64,000 bases of DNA, taken from the NCBI RefSeq assembly GCF_013004595.1, contig NZ_JABEMC010000001.1, forward strand, positions 496,001-560,000, written 5' to 3'. Below are positions 1 through 7,604 of the stretch, in pieces; positions within the stretch are counted from its first letter, which is position 1; each line of letters begins with the position of its first letter. The position numbers and the translations under genes are program-made. The notes under the pieces were generated by a model that did not search any database, was not told where the DNA came from, and was given only the letters and a program-made list of their open reading frames with translations. This DNA comes from Brevibacterium luteolum. Lineage in GTDB: Bacteria > Actinomycetota > Actinomycetes > Actinomycetales > Brevibacteriaceae.

Positions 1-1301
1 CCACTCCGCCGATCGCCGGCGCGGACCTGTGGAACGCCGAGACCACCGCAGCCTCCCCGGCACAGCTCGAATGGGTCCAGGACGCCGGACGCACGAGCTT
101 CGTCATCGGCACCGACGGAGAGAATCCGGCCGCCTCGAAGGTGACGCTGGCCTGGCCGAACGACACCGCAACCCCGTGGGCGATCCCGCTCATGATCATC
201 GGCGCGATCCTCATCGGACTGGGCATCCTGGCCGGCTGGTTCAACCGCAAGAAGGCCATCCGCGAAGCCCAACGCCGGCAGGCCCGCCAGGAGCGGCGCA
301 AGAAGCTCGCCCAGACCGGTGCCGCGTTTGCGATCGTGCCGGTCATCGCGCTTGCCGGCTGCGGTTCCGAAGAGGTGCCCAAAGCCAAGCCGTCTGACCC
401 GCCGGAGACCCCGGTGGCCGTCATCGACGACGGGCAGGCCGAGAAGATCCTCAGCCAGGTCGCCGAGACCGTTGCCGCCGCAGACAAGGACACCGACGCT
501 GAAGCGCTCACGGCCCGTGCCGACGGCCCGGCTCTGCAGCAGCGCGAAGCCGCCTACAAGGTCAAGGGCAAGGCCAAGGACGCCAAGTTGCCCCCGGCCG
601 TCGCTGCCGATGAGATCGCCCTGAACTTCACCGCCGCCTCCGACCAGTGGCCGCGGGTGACCGAACTGGTGACGAAGAACGCCGAGGACGGCAGCCTGCA
701 GCTGCTCGTGCTCTCCCAGGCCGACCCGCGGGCTGACTACAAGCTGTGGGCGCAGACCGTCATCCTCGGCGGCGCCCAGATCCCCGAGGTCGCTGATGCC
801 CGGCAGGGCGCAGAGCTGCTCCCGGCAGACGCCGAGGGCCTGCGCCAGACCCCGGCCGACACCGTGAAGAAGTACGCTGAGGTGCTCGCCAAGGGCAAGG
901 ACGCCAAGGATGCCGGCGCCTACACCGAAGACGCCCTGCGCAAGCACATCGCCGATGCCCAGAAGAAGCAGAAGGACACCCTGTCCGAAGGCAAGGCGAA
1001 AGTCGAATACAAGTACGAAAGCGGCCCCGAGGTCGTCGCCCAGCGCACCGCCGACGGCGGGGCACTGGTGACCGGCTCGATCCGCGGCACCTCGACGATC
1101 ACCCCGGACAAGCAGGACGACCGCACCGGCGAGATCACTCTGCCCAAGACCCAGGCAAAGGTCACCGGCGAGAAGACGACGAAGAAGAAGCTGGAGACCG
1201 AGTTCCAGTACATGGTCACCTTCGTCGTCCCGCCCGGTGAGGACGGCCAGATCACCCTTGTCGGATTCAGCGAAGCACTCACCGGAGCCAAGCTGCTCTG
1301 A
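1..1301 (+). CDS. Membrane protein with internal lipobox (5' end outside window)
   Basis: The frame is open from base 3, so the start lies upstream; at least 432 residues are present. Visible layout: an extracytoplasmic stretch of about 55 residues, a transmembrane helix (PWAIPLMIIGAILIGLGIL, bases about 171-230), a strongly basic linker (RRQARQERRKK), then a second hydrophobic stretch ending in the lipobox-like IALAGCGSEE (bases about 336-370). About 315 soluble, Lys/Ala/Asp-rich residues follow. The same order occurs in the gene at 2418-4175, and the C-terminal domains look distantly alike, so the two are probably paralogues around the thioredoxin-TPR gene. A cysteine preceded by LAG is a lipoprotein signal; finding it in mid-protein suggests either a second signal peptidase II site or a fused lipoprotein domain. 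Family and function are not recognised. The reading frame is certain; any role is open. Confidence 0.8.
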   Translation, partial: TPPIAGADLWNAETTAASPAQLEWVQDAGRTSFVIGTDGENPAASKVTLAWPNDTATPWAIPLMIIGAILIGLGILAGWFNRKKAIREAQRRQARQERRKKLAQTGAAFAIVPVIALAGCGSEEVPKAKPSDPPETPVAVIDDGQAEKILSQVAETVAAADKDTDAEALTARADGPALQQREAAYKVKGKAKDAKLPPAVAADEIALNFTAASDQWPRVTELVTKNAEDGSLQLLVLSQADPRADYKLWAQTVILGGAQIPEVADARQGAELLPADAEGLRQTPADTVKKYAEVLAKGKDAKDAGAYTEDALRKHIADAQKKQKDTLSEGKAKVEYKYESGPEVVAQRTADGGALVTGSIRGTSTITPDKQDDRTGEITLPKTQAKVTGEKTTKKKLETEFQYMVTFVVPPGEDGQITLVGFSEALTGAKLL

Positions 1302-1338
1302 GTTGCAGCCGCCCCATGCGAAAGGAACCCACACGAGC

Positions 1339-2298
1339 ATGACCGAACACCCAGGAAACCCCGCCGCCGGCAGCCAGGGACTCGACCTGTCCGCCGTGCG
1401 CAGCCGCAGCCAGGCCGAGACCGCACCCGCCGCCCCGGTCGGCGGCGCACCCGCCGGTGGTGCACCGGCTGCGGGTGCCGACACCGTCAGCGTGCCGGCC
1501 CTTGTCTTCGACGTCACCGAGGAGACCTTCAACGACGTCGTCGAACTGTCGATGAGCGTCCCGGTCGTCGTCGACCTGTGGGCCGACTGGTGCGGGCCGT
1601 GCAAGCAGCTCTCCCCGGTGCTGGACAAGGTCGTGTCCGACTTCGGCGGCAAGGTCGTGCTCGCCAAGGTCGACGTCGACAAGAACCCGCGCCTGCAGCA
1701 GGTCTTCCAGGTCCAGTCGATTCCGACGGTCGTGGCGATCCTCAAGGGCCAGCCGGTGCCGCTGTTCCAGGGCGCCCAGCCCGAACCGCAGGTCCGCCAG
1801 GTCTTCGAACAGCTCGTCGCCGCAGCCGCGCAGAACGGCGTGACGAAGACGGCCGTGCCTGCCAGTGAGCAGGCCCCGGCCGCCGCCGGTCCGGCCCACC
1901 CCGAGGCGATCGAAGCACTCGAACGCGACGACCTCGACGGTGCCGAGCAGATCTACCGCAAGGCTCTCGCCGAAGCACCGGCGGATGAGGAGGCCCGCCT
2001 CGGACTCGCCCGCGTCGGCCTGCTCAAGCGCGTCAAGGACGCCGATCCCGAGGCGGTGCGCGCGGCAGCGGCTTCTGACTCCACCGACGTCGACGCCGCC
2101 CTGGCATGTGCGGACCTCGACACCGCCGGCGGACACGTCGACGACGCGTTCAACCGGCTGCTGACGATCCTGCCGAGCCTGACCGGAGACGACAAGGAGC
2201 GTGTGCGCACCCGCCTTGTCGAGCTCTTCGACGTCGTCGGTGCTGAGGACCCGCGGGTGACGAAGGCCCGCTCCCGCCTCATGCGCGCCCTGTTCTGA
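1339..2298 (+). CDS. Thioredoxin-domain co-chaperone with TPR region (YbbN/CnoX-like)
   Basis: The 319-residue protein has an Ala/Pro/Gly-rich N-terminal tail (residues 1-50), a thioredoxin fold (about 55-165) with the intact redox motif WCGPC at residues 84-88, and a helical TPR-like C-terminal half (about 190-319; EAIEALERDDLDGAEQIYRKAL is typical). This is the layout of the YbbN/CnoX family, cytosolic holdase co-chaperones that hand clients to GroEL and DnaK. E. coli YbbN lacks the CXXC pair; here both cysteines are kept, so real thiol-disulfide activity is plausible. The ATG at 1339 was chosen over in-frame codons from 1237 because those overlap the preceding gene and an AAAGGA lies about 12 bases upstream of 1339. 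A hairpin follows at 2308-2338. It sits between two internal-lipobox membrane proteins in the same direction. Confidence 0.9.
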   Translation: MTEHPGNPAAGSQGLDLSAVRSRSQAETAPAAPVGGAPAGGAPAAGADTVSVPALVFDVTEETFNDVVELSMSVPVVVDLWADWCGPCKQLSPVLDKVVSDFGGKVVLAKVDVDKNPRLQQVFQVQSIPTVVAILKGQPVPLFQGAQPEPQVRQVFEQLVAAAAQNGVTKTAVPASEQAPAAAGPAHPEAIEALERDDLDGAEQIYRKALAEAPADEEARLGLARVGLLKRVKDADPEAVRAAAASDSTDVDAALACADLDTAGGHVDDAFNRLLTILPSLTGDDKERVRTRLVELFDVVGAEDPRVTKARSRLMRALF

Positions 2299-2307
2299 AC
2301 CGGCCTT

Positions 2308-2338
2308 CCGGCTGGTCGCCCTAAGGTCGGCCAGCCGG
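2308..2338 (+). terminator. Hairpin after thioredoxin-TPR gene
   Basis: CCGGCTGGTCG pairs with CGGCCAGCCGG (11 pairs including one G-U) across a 9-base loop, 10 bases after the stop codon. There is no T-run, so it may be an mRNA 3'-end stabiliser or weak terminator. Confidence 0.4.
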
Positions 2339-2417
2339 ATCACCGCCGGATCGCCGCTGACCAGCTGACCGTTCCGCCGCCCATCTGTTCCCGCACGAGA
2401 AAGGACCGCTCAACCGC

Positions 2418-4175
2418 GTGGTTCGCCTCATCCTCGCTGCCTTCTCCGCCATCGTCGGGCTCGTCTGCGCTGCCCTGTCGCTGTCAGCGCTGTCAGTCGT
2501 CGGCGCCGATGACATCGTCGACACCGCACCATCCCAGGTGCACGACGGCGCCTACGCCTTCGTGCTTAACCCGCAGCTGGTGCCGTTCGAGAACACCGAG
2601 GCGACCCTGCAGGTCAGCGGGGACAAAGACCTGTTCATGGGCACGGCCAGCGGGGTTGATGTCGACAGCTACCTCACCGGCATCGCCCATGAGGAAGTCA
2701 CCGAGATCGATTTCCCGCAGGCGCTCAAGACCCGGTTCGTCGATGGGGAGCCGGCACCGCTGAACGACGCGGCCGGCCGGGACTGGTGGACCGCCTCGCA
2801 GACCGGCAGTCAGCTGTCGCACACCTTCGACCTCGACGCCGAATCCGGTGAGGTCATCGTCGTTGCCCCAGCCGACCCGGAGGGCAACCTCGATGGAGTC
2901 GACGTGCAGCTGAAGATGGACACCGGGGGAGTGTTCCCCGCCAGCCTCATCGGCCTGGCCATTGCGATCCTCGCCTTCGGCGCGGCCGCCTACTTCCTGC
3001 TGCGCTGGCTCGACGCCCGGCCCGGACGCCGGCGCCGGCTGCGCCGCGAGTACGGCCGCGGGGGATCGGGCCGCGGCGGCTCAGGAGGCTCCGGCATGTC
3101 CGACCTCGGAAACCGGGCGAAGGACCTGGCCGGCCGGACCGCCGCCTCGGCCAAGCGCGCGACGGCGCGGAAGAACCGCAGCCAGCGCACAGCCCAGCGA
3201 GCGCGGAAGGCCACCGGCATCGGCTCCGTCGTCACCCTCGGAGTGCTCGCCGGCTGCTCACCGCTGCCGGTCGCCCAGCCCTCGAGTCCGAACCTCACCG
3301 AATTCGAGCGCCCAGCCCTGCGGGCAGGCGAGGCCGGAGAGTTCCTCACCTCCTACACCGAACGTCTCGACGCCAGCCTCAAGGGTGACGAGGACCAGCT
3401 CGACAAGATCCAGGCGCCGCCGCTGCTCGACCGCACGCGCGCCGAGATCCTCATCGCCAAGGCCGGCAAGACGGAGCTCTCGGCGGTGAACTTCGACCAG
3501 ATCGTCGCCGGTGGGCCGTCGTTCGCCGAGTACCCGATGTGGTTCATCGCCTTCGGCAAGCCCGCTGAGAGCGATGAGACCGTCCAGGCGATGCTCGTGA
3601 CCCGCGAATCGGCAGGCGAGGACTGGCAGGTGACGCAGAGCCTGTTTGTCCCGCAGGAGAACGTGCCGACCCTCGTGGCCGGCGGCACCGGCGCGGTCGA
3701 GCAGTCGGGCAAGGAATTCACCGAGCTGGGCACCACCGCCAACGAAACCCTCCAGCAGTACCTGGAGACCGGTGAGATCCCAGAGAACGACCAGAGCATC
3801 GAATACGCCTCAGACGCCTTCACCGGGTTCCGCGACTATGTCGATGAGATGGCCGGCAACGACGAGGCCTTCGAGGACACGAAGGTCACCTGCGACCCCT
3901 ACGACCAGGCGACCGTGCCGCTGGCCTCCCACGGGCTCAAGACCGAAACCGGGGACGTGTCCTTCGGCGAAGTGCGGTGCGCGATCGAACTCAAGGTCCG
4001 CTCCGGCGGGTCGATCGACGTCGGCGAAGAGCTCGAAGCTGTCATGACGAGCGACCTCGAAGGCGGCAGGCTGGTCATCAGCACCTCGATCCCCTACATG
4101 CTGCTCGGCTCTGAGCAGACGAACCTCATCGTCGGTTCCGACTGGTTCCTGCTCGAAGCCCAGACCACCGACTGA
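2418..4175 (+). CDS. Membrane protein with internal lipobox
   Basis: 585 residues from a GTG start preceded by AGAAAGGA. Layout seen: N-terminal hydrophobic segment (residues about 3-27, signal peptide or anchor); an extracytoplasmic domain to about 170; a transmembrane helix (SLIGLAIAILAFGAAAYFLL, about 176-196); a very basic Gly/Arg/Lys/Ala linker (about 200-272); a short hydrophobic stretch ending in VTLGVLAGCSPLP, a lipobox-like LAGC near residue 280; then about 300 soluble residues ending at TTD. It repeats the plan of the gene ending at 1301. If the cysteine is lipidated, the C-terminal half would be a lipoprotein outside the membrane, needing a third membrane crossing and possibly separated from the N-terminal half by signal peptidase II. 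No known enzyme motif was recognised. Confidence 0.82.
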   Translation: MVRLILAAFSAIVGLVCAALSLSALSVVGADDIVDTAPSQVHDGAYAFVLNPQLVPFENTEATLQVSGDKDLFMGTASGVDVDSYLTGIAHEEVTEIDFPQALKTRFVDGEPAPLNDAAGRDWWTASQTGSQLSHTFDLDAESGEVIVVAPADPEGNLDGVDVQLKMDTGGVFPASLIGLAIAILAFGAAAYFLLRWLDARPGRRRRLRREYGRGGSGRGGSGGSGMSDLGNRAKDLAGRTAASAKRATARKNRSQRTAQRARKATGIGSVVTLGVLAGCSPLPVAQPSSPNLTEFERPALRAGEAGEFLTSYTERLDASLKGDEDQLDKIQAPPLLDRTRAEILIAKAGKTELSAVNFDQIVAGGPSFAEYPMWFIAFGKPAESDETVQAMLVTRESAGEDWQVTQSLFVPQENVPTLVAGGTGAVEQSGKEFTELGTTANETLQQYLETGEIPENDQSIEYASDAFTGFRDYVDEMAGNDEAFEDTKVTCDPYDQATVPLASHGLKTETGDVSFGEVRCAIELKVRSGGSIDVGEELEAVMTSDLEGGRLVISTSIPYMLLGSEQTNLIVGSDWFLLEAQTTD

Positions 4176-4220
4176 CGGGCGGACCGGCAGGCTGCCTGAC
4201 TGTTCAGGCGCGGTCACGTC

Positions 4221-4265
4221 AGCCGCGGCAAGCTCAGCCGCGGCATGCCCAGTTGCGGCATGTCC
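4221..4265. repeat. Three 15-bp tandem units between convergent genes
   Basis: Three consecutive 15-base units (AGCCGCGGCAAGCTC, AGCCGCGGCATGCCC, AGTTGCGGCATGTCC) lie in the gap between the stop codons at 4175 and 4279. They contain SacII-like CCGCGG palindromes. A role in transcription termination or chance slippage are both possible. Confidence 0.6.
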
Positions 4266-4278
4266 TGCCGCACCACAC

Positions 4279-4692
4279 TCAGACACGGTCGGCTGCCACG
4301 CGCCTGCCGACCCGGCGCAGCCACAGCAGCCCGACGATCGGCAGCACGAGCGGGATGAAGCCGTAGCCGATCCCGAACAGCGACCACACGCTGGGCTTTT
4401 GGAACAGCTCCGGGTGGGTGAGGCTGAGGAACCCGACGACGATGACACCGATGAGTTCGAATGTCGTCGCAGCAACCGCGATCCGGTGCGAGGTGCGCGA
4501 GCCGATGACGAGGCAGACGGTGGCGATGATGTAGACGACGGCTGCGAGTGCGGACAGCGAGTACGCCAGAGGCGCCTCGTGGTAGTCGCGGATGAGCTGC
4601 ACACCGGCGCGTGCGGTGGCCGCCAGGGCGAAAATCCCGTACACCGCGGTCAGCCCACGGCCGGGACCGGTGTGCATGGCCGAATAGCTCAC
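4279..4692 (-). CDS. Small integral membrane protein
   Basis: About 137 residues with four predicted hydrophobic helices (for example AVYGIFALAATARAGVQLI, ALAAVVYIIATVCLVIGS, TFELIGVIVVGFLSL and the helix beginning GIGYGFIPLVLPIVGLLWL) and a basic C-terminus (RRVGRRVAADRV). The GTG at 4692 was chosen because it gives a GTGA four-base overlap with the stop of the upstream gene (4689-5039), implying translational coupling; a TTG two codons earlier is also possible. Conserved actinobacterial integral membrane proteins of this size lie next to the cysteine desulfurase/mnmA region in relatives, but no function is known to me. Confidence 0.78.
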   Translation of the reverse strand: MSYSAMHTGPGRGLTAVYGIFALAATARAGVQLIRDYHEAPLAYSLSALAAVVYIIATVCLVIGSRTSHRIAVAATTFELIGVIVVGFLSLTHPELFQKPSVWSLFGIGYGFIPLVLPIVGLLWLRRVGRRVAADRV

Positions 4693-5039
4693 AGCCAAAT
4701 CTGATCCATCCTCTCAATCATGATGCCCACGGTCGCGGCAGCGGCGGCCAGCACACCGGGGCCCCAGCGGCTGAGTTCGGCGAACGCCCAGAATCCGGCC
4801 AGCGGCAGCAGCACGATCGCGGTGAACAGGTAGCCGAAGAACAGCACCCCGTCGGTGTCGCCGGACTGGCCCCACATGACGATCGAGACGACGAGCTGGA
4901 CGAGCAGCAGGAGCAGCAGCACGCTGGCTCCGCCGAGCATGAGGATGCCGGCTGGCTTGTTGCGGATCGTCTGCACAAGCGCCCACAGGCACAAGCCGGC
5001 CGAGGCGGCGAAGAGGGTGTAGGTCAGTACGGTGAGCAC
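4689..5039 (-). CDS. Small integral membrane protein
   Basis: 116 residues with four hydrophobic helices (LTVLTYTLFAASAGLCLWAL, AGILMLGGASVLLLLLLVQL, FFGYLFTAIVLLPLAGFWAF, VLAAAAATVGIMI). Start chosen at GTG 5039: the hexamer TAAAAT (complement of 5047-5052) lies exactly 7 bases before it, a leaderless-promoter arrangement; the TTG at 5045 would fall inside the promoter. First gene of a two-gene membrane operon, divergent from the cysteine desulfurase gene, with start codons only 47 bases apart. Function unknown. Confidence 0.78.
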   Translation of the reverse strand: MLTVLTYTLFAASAGLCLWALVQTIRNKPAGILMLGGASVLLLLLLVQLVVSIVMWGQSGDTDGVLFFGYLFTAIVLLPLAGFWAFAELSRWGPGVLAAAAATVGIMIERMDQIWL

Positions 5040-5086
5040 GCCCAATATTTTAGACCCACGCGAGGCTGCCGCGTAGAATGGGGTCA
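5040..5086. promoter_or_regulatory. Overlapping divergent leaderless promoters
   Basis: Leftward: TAAAAT (complement of 5047-5052) 7 bases before GTG 5039. Rightward: TTAGAC at 5050-5055, 18-base spacer, TAGAAT at 5074-5079, 7 bases before GTG 5087. The leftward -10 and rightward -35 overlap at 5050-5052, so the two polymerases should compete. Confidence 0.65.
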
Positions 5087-6352
5087 GTGCGCGTCTATCT
5101 CGATCACGCCGCCACCTCGCCGATGCCCGCTGAGGTGCTGACGGCCTTCACCGAAGAACTCCACCGCGTCGGCAATCCCTCGTCGCTCCACGCGGACGGT
5201 CAGGCTGCCCGGATGCGCATCGAAGCCGCGCGTGAAACCCTCGCCGACTGCCTCGGCGCCACGACCGCCTCTGAGGTGATCTTCACCTCCGGCGGCACCG
5301 AAGCCGACAACCTCGCCCTCAAGGGCATCTTCTGGGCCCGCAACGCAGGCCGCACCGCCGGACCCTTCGACCGTCCCCGCGTGCTCGTCTCCGCGATCGA
5401 GCACCACGCGATCCTGGAGACCGCCGAATGGCTCGAATCCTGCGGGGCTGAGCTTGTCATCCTTCCGGTCGATGAGACCGGACGGCTCGATCTGGCCGCC
5501 GCCGAGGCGGAGATCGCCGCGGCACCGCAGCGCACCGCCCTCGTGTCGGTCATGCTGGCCAACAACGAGATCGGCACCCTCCAGCCGGTCGCTGAGCTCG
5601 CCCGCATCGCCGAACCTCACGGCATCCCCGTGCACACCGATGCGGTGCAGGCCTTCGGGCAGGTGCCGGTGAACTTCGCCGAGCTCGCGGTCGCTGCGAT
5701 GACGGTGACCGCCCACAAGCTCGGCGGGCCGGTGGGCATCGGTGCGCTCGTGCTCGCCCGCGACCTGACCCCGGTGCCGGTGCTGCACGGCGGGGGACAG
5801 GAGCGCAAGGTCCGCTCCGGCACCCTCGACGTCGCCGGGGCTGCCGCCTTCGCGGCCGCCGCCGAACGCGCCTGCCGCACCCTCGACTCAGCTGAGACCG
5901 CACGGCTGCGCGACCGGCTCATCGCCGGCATCGAAGAGCGCATCCCGACCGCCCGGCTGTCCGGCCGGCGCGGGGATGAGCGGCTGCCGAACAACGTCCA
6001 CATCGTCTTTCCCGGCTGCGAAGGCGACGCGCTGCTGTTCCTGCTCGATGCCGCCGGCTTCGCCACGAGCACCGGCTCGGCCTGCCAGGCCGGCGTCTCC
6101 CGGCCCTCCCATGTGCTCATGGCCTGCGGGGCCGATGAGGACACCGCCCGGTCCGTACAGCGCTTCACCCTCGGCCCGGAGACCACCGAGTCCGACATCG
6201 ACGCGCTGCTCGACGTGCTGCCGGGCATCGTTGAACGCGCCGCCAAGGCCGGCATGGTCTCTGCCGCCCCGTCATGGCAGGCGACCACCGCCTCGGGCCC
6301 GGCGACCACCGCCTCGGGCGCGGCCGCCGCATCTGCAGGAGGACAGTCATGA
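5087..6352 (+). CDS. Cysteine desulfurase (NifS/IscS family)
   Basis: PLP enzyme that removes sulfur from L-cysteine as an enzyme persulfide for Fe-S clusters and thio-modified tRNA. The N-terminal [10 protein letters not shown], the HH pair at 106-107, TAHKLGG with PLP-lysine K211 and the active-site loop STGSACQAG with C333 are all present. Start chosen at GTG 5087: a TAGAAT -10 box ends 7 bases upstream and family members begin right before YLDHAAT; ATG 5078 lies inside that -10 box. The stop overlaps the mnmA start by four bases (ATGA), so sulfur is likely passed to MnmA, as in mycobacteria. The C-terminal tail contains two exact 17-base copies of a GCCTCGGG element, encoding TTASGP/TTASGA; this tail looks added on. 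An isc/suf scaffold role is less likely since no such genes adjoin. Confidence 0.93.
   Translation: MRVYLDHAATSPMPAEVLTAFTEELHRVGNPSSLHADGQAARMRIEAARETLADCLGATTASEVIFTSGGTEADNLALKGIFWARNAGRTAGPFDRPRVLVSAIEHHAILETAEWLESCGAELVILPVDETGRLDLAAAEAEIAAAPQRTALVSVMLANNEIGTLQPVAELARIAEPHGIPVHTDAVQAFGQVPVNFAELAVAAMTVTAHKLGGPVGIGALVLARDLTPVPVLHGGGQERKVRSGTLDVAGAAAFAAAAERACRTLDSAETARLRDRLIAGIEERIPTARLSGRRGDERLPNNVHIVFPGCEGDALLFLLDAAGFATSTGSACQAGVSRPSHVLMACGADEDTARSVQRFTLGPETTESDIDALLDVLPGIVERAAKAGMVSAAPSWQATTASGPATTASGAAAASAGGQS
6281..6322 (+). repeat. GCCTCGGG repeat pair inside cysteine desulfurase gene
   Basis: Two 21-bp units (exact match GCGACCACCGCCTCGGG at 6281-6297 and 6302-6318) encode ATTASGP and ATTASGA at the protein's C-terminus. 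The same unit occurs in intergenic gaps at 44473, 47172 and elsewhere. Confidence 0.8.
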
Positions 6353-7527
6353 GGATCCTTGCCGCCATGTCCGGCGGCGTCGACTCCGCAGTCGCCGCCG
6401 CCCGCGCCGTCGACGCCGGCCACGAGGTCGTCGGCGTGCACCTGGCGCTCTCGCGGATGCCCGGCACGCTGCGCACCGGCTCGCGCGGCTGCTGCACGAT
6501 CGAGGACTCCCGCGACGCCCACCGGGTCGCCGGCATGCTCGGCATCCCCTTCTACGTGTGGGACTTCTCCGAACGGTTCAAGGAGGACATCGTCGATGAC
6601 TTCATCGCCGAATACTCCGCCGGGCGCACCCCGAACCCGTGCATGCGCTGCAATGAGCGCATCAAGTTCGCAGCCCTGCTCGACCGGGCGCTCGCGCTCG
6701 GCTTCGACGCGGTGGCGACCGGCCACTACGCCGAGATCATCCGCGCTGACGACGGCACTCCCGAGCTGCACCGCGGACTCGACCTGAACAAGGACCAGTC
6801 CTATGTGCTCGGCGTGCTGACTGCCGAACAGCTCGAACACTGCTATTTCCCCATCGGGGCCTCCGCCTCGAAGGCCGAGGTGCGCGCTGAGGCCGCCGAC
6901 CGTGGCTTCCCGGTGGCGAACAAGCCGGACTCCTACGACATCTGCTTCATCCCCGACGGCAACACCAAGGCGTGGCTGGCCGACAAGATCCCGATGCGGC
7001 CGGGCCTCATCAAGGACGAAGCCGGTGAGGTGCTCGGTGAGCACGACGGCGCGATGACATACACCATCGGCCAGCGCAAGGGACTCGGAATCGAGAAGCC
7101 GGCCGCTGACGGCAAACCGCGCTACGTCGTCGGCATCGATGTTGCTGACAACTCCGTGACCGTCGGGCCCAAGCAGGCGCTGCGCGTCGACCGGCTCGAA
7201 GGCATCCGCACCACCTGGTGCGGGCTTCCGCCAGCCGACATCGGCGACAGCAAGACGACCGCGATCGACTGTGAGATCCAGATCCGTGCGCACTCCGATC
7301 CGGTGCCAGCCCGCGTGTGGCTCGGTGAAGTCGATGAGACCGTCCCAGCACACGAGGAGAACCTGCCGGCACCCCGGCCGCGCGGACAGATCATGCACGT
7401 GGCCGTCGAGGAGCCGCTGTCCGGTGTGGCCGCCGGCCAGACGATGGTCGTCTACCGCGGCACCCGCGTGCTCGGCCAGGCGACGATCGACCAGACCGCC
7501 CGCAGCGCCGAACTGCTCGACGCGTGA
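6349..7527 (+). CDS. mnmA: tRNA-specific 2-thiouridylase MnmA
   Basis: Adds the 2-thio group to wobble U34 of Lys, Glu and Gln tRNAs, using ATP and persulfide sulfur from a cysteine desulfurase. PP-loop ATP site SGGVDSAV at residues 8-15; NPCMRCN with C98/C101; second catalytic cysteine in SYDICFIP (about residue 205); ATGHYA. 392 residues, slightly longer than the usual 360-375. ATG 6349 has a good AGGAGGA ribosome site and shares ATGA with the stop of the cysteine desulfurase gene, so the two are translationally coupled. The downstream peptidase gene has its own leaderless promoter. Confidence 0.95.
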   Translation: MRILAAMSGGVDSAVAAARAVDAGHEVVGVHLALSRMPGTLRTGSRGCCTIEDSRDAHRVAGMLGIPFYVWDFSERFKEDIVDDFIAEYSAGRTPNPCMRCNERIKFAALLDRALALGFDAVATGHYAEIIRADDGTPELHRGLDLNKDQSYVLGVLTAEQLEHCYFPIGASASKAEVRAEAADRGFPVANKPDSYDICFIPDGNTKAWLADKIPMRPGLIKDEAGEVLGEHDGAMTYTIGQRKGLGIEKPAADGKPRYVVGIDVADNSVTVGPKQALRVDRLEGIRTTWCGLPPADIGDSKTTAIDCEIQIRAHSDPVPARVWLGEVDETVPAHEENLPAPRPRGQIMHVAVEEPLSGVAAGQTMVVYRGTRVLGQATIDQTARSAELLDA

Positions 7528-7604
7528 GCCCGCACGCGGCTGCGGCTGCGCTGTGCGATCCGGGGAGCGCGGGCAGCGTCCGTGCGGTTCGGTAATCTGT
7601 GGCC

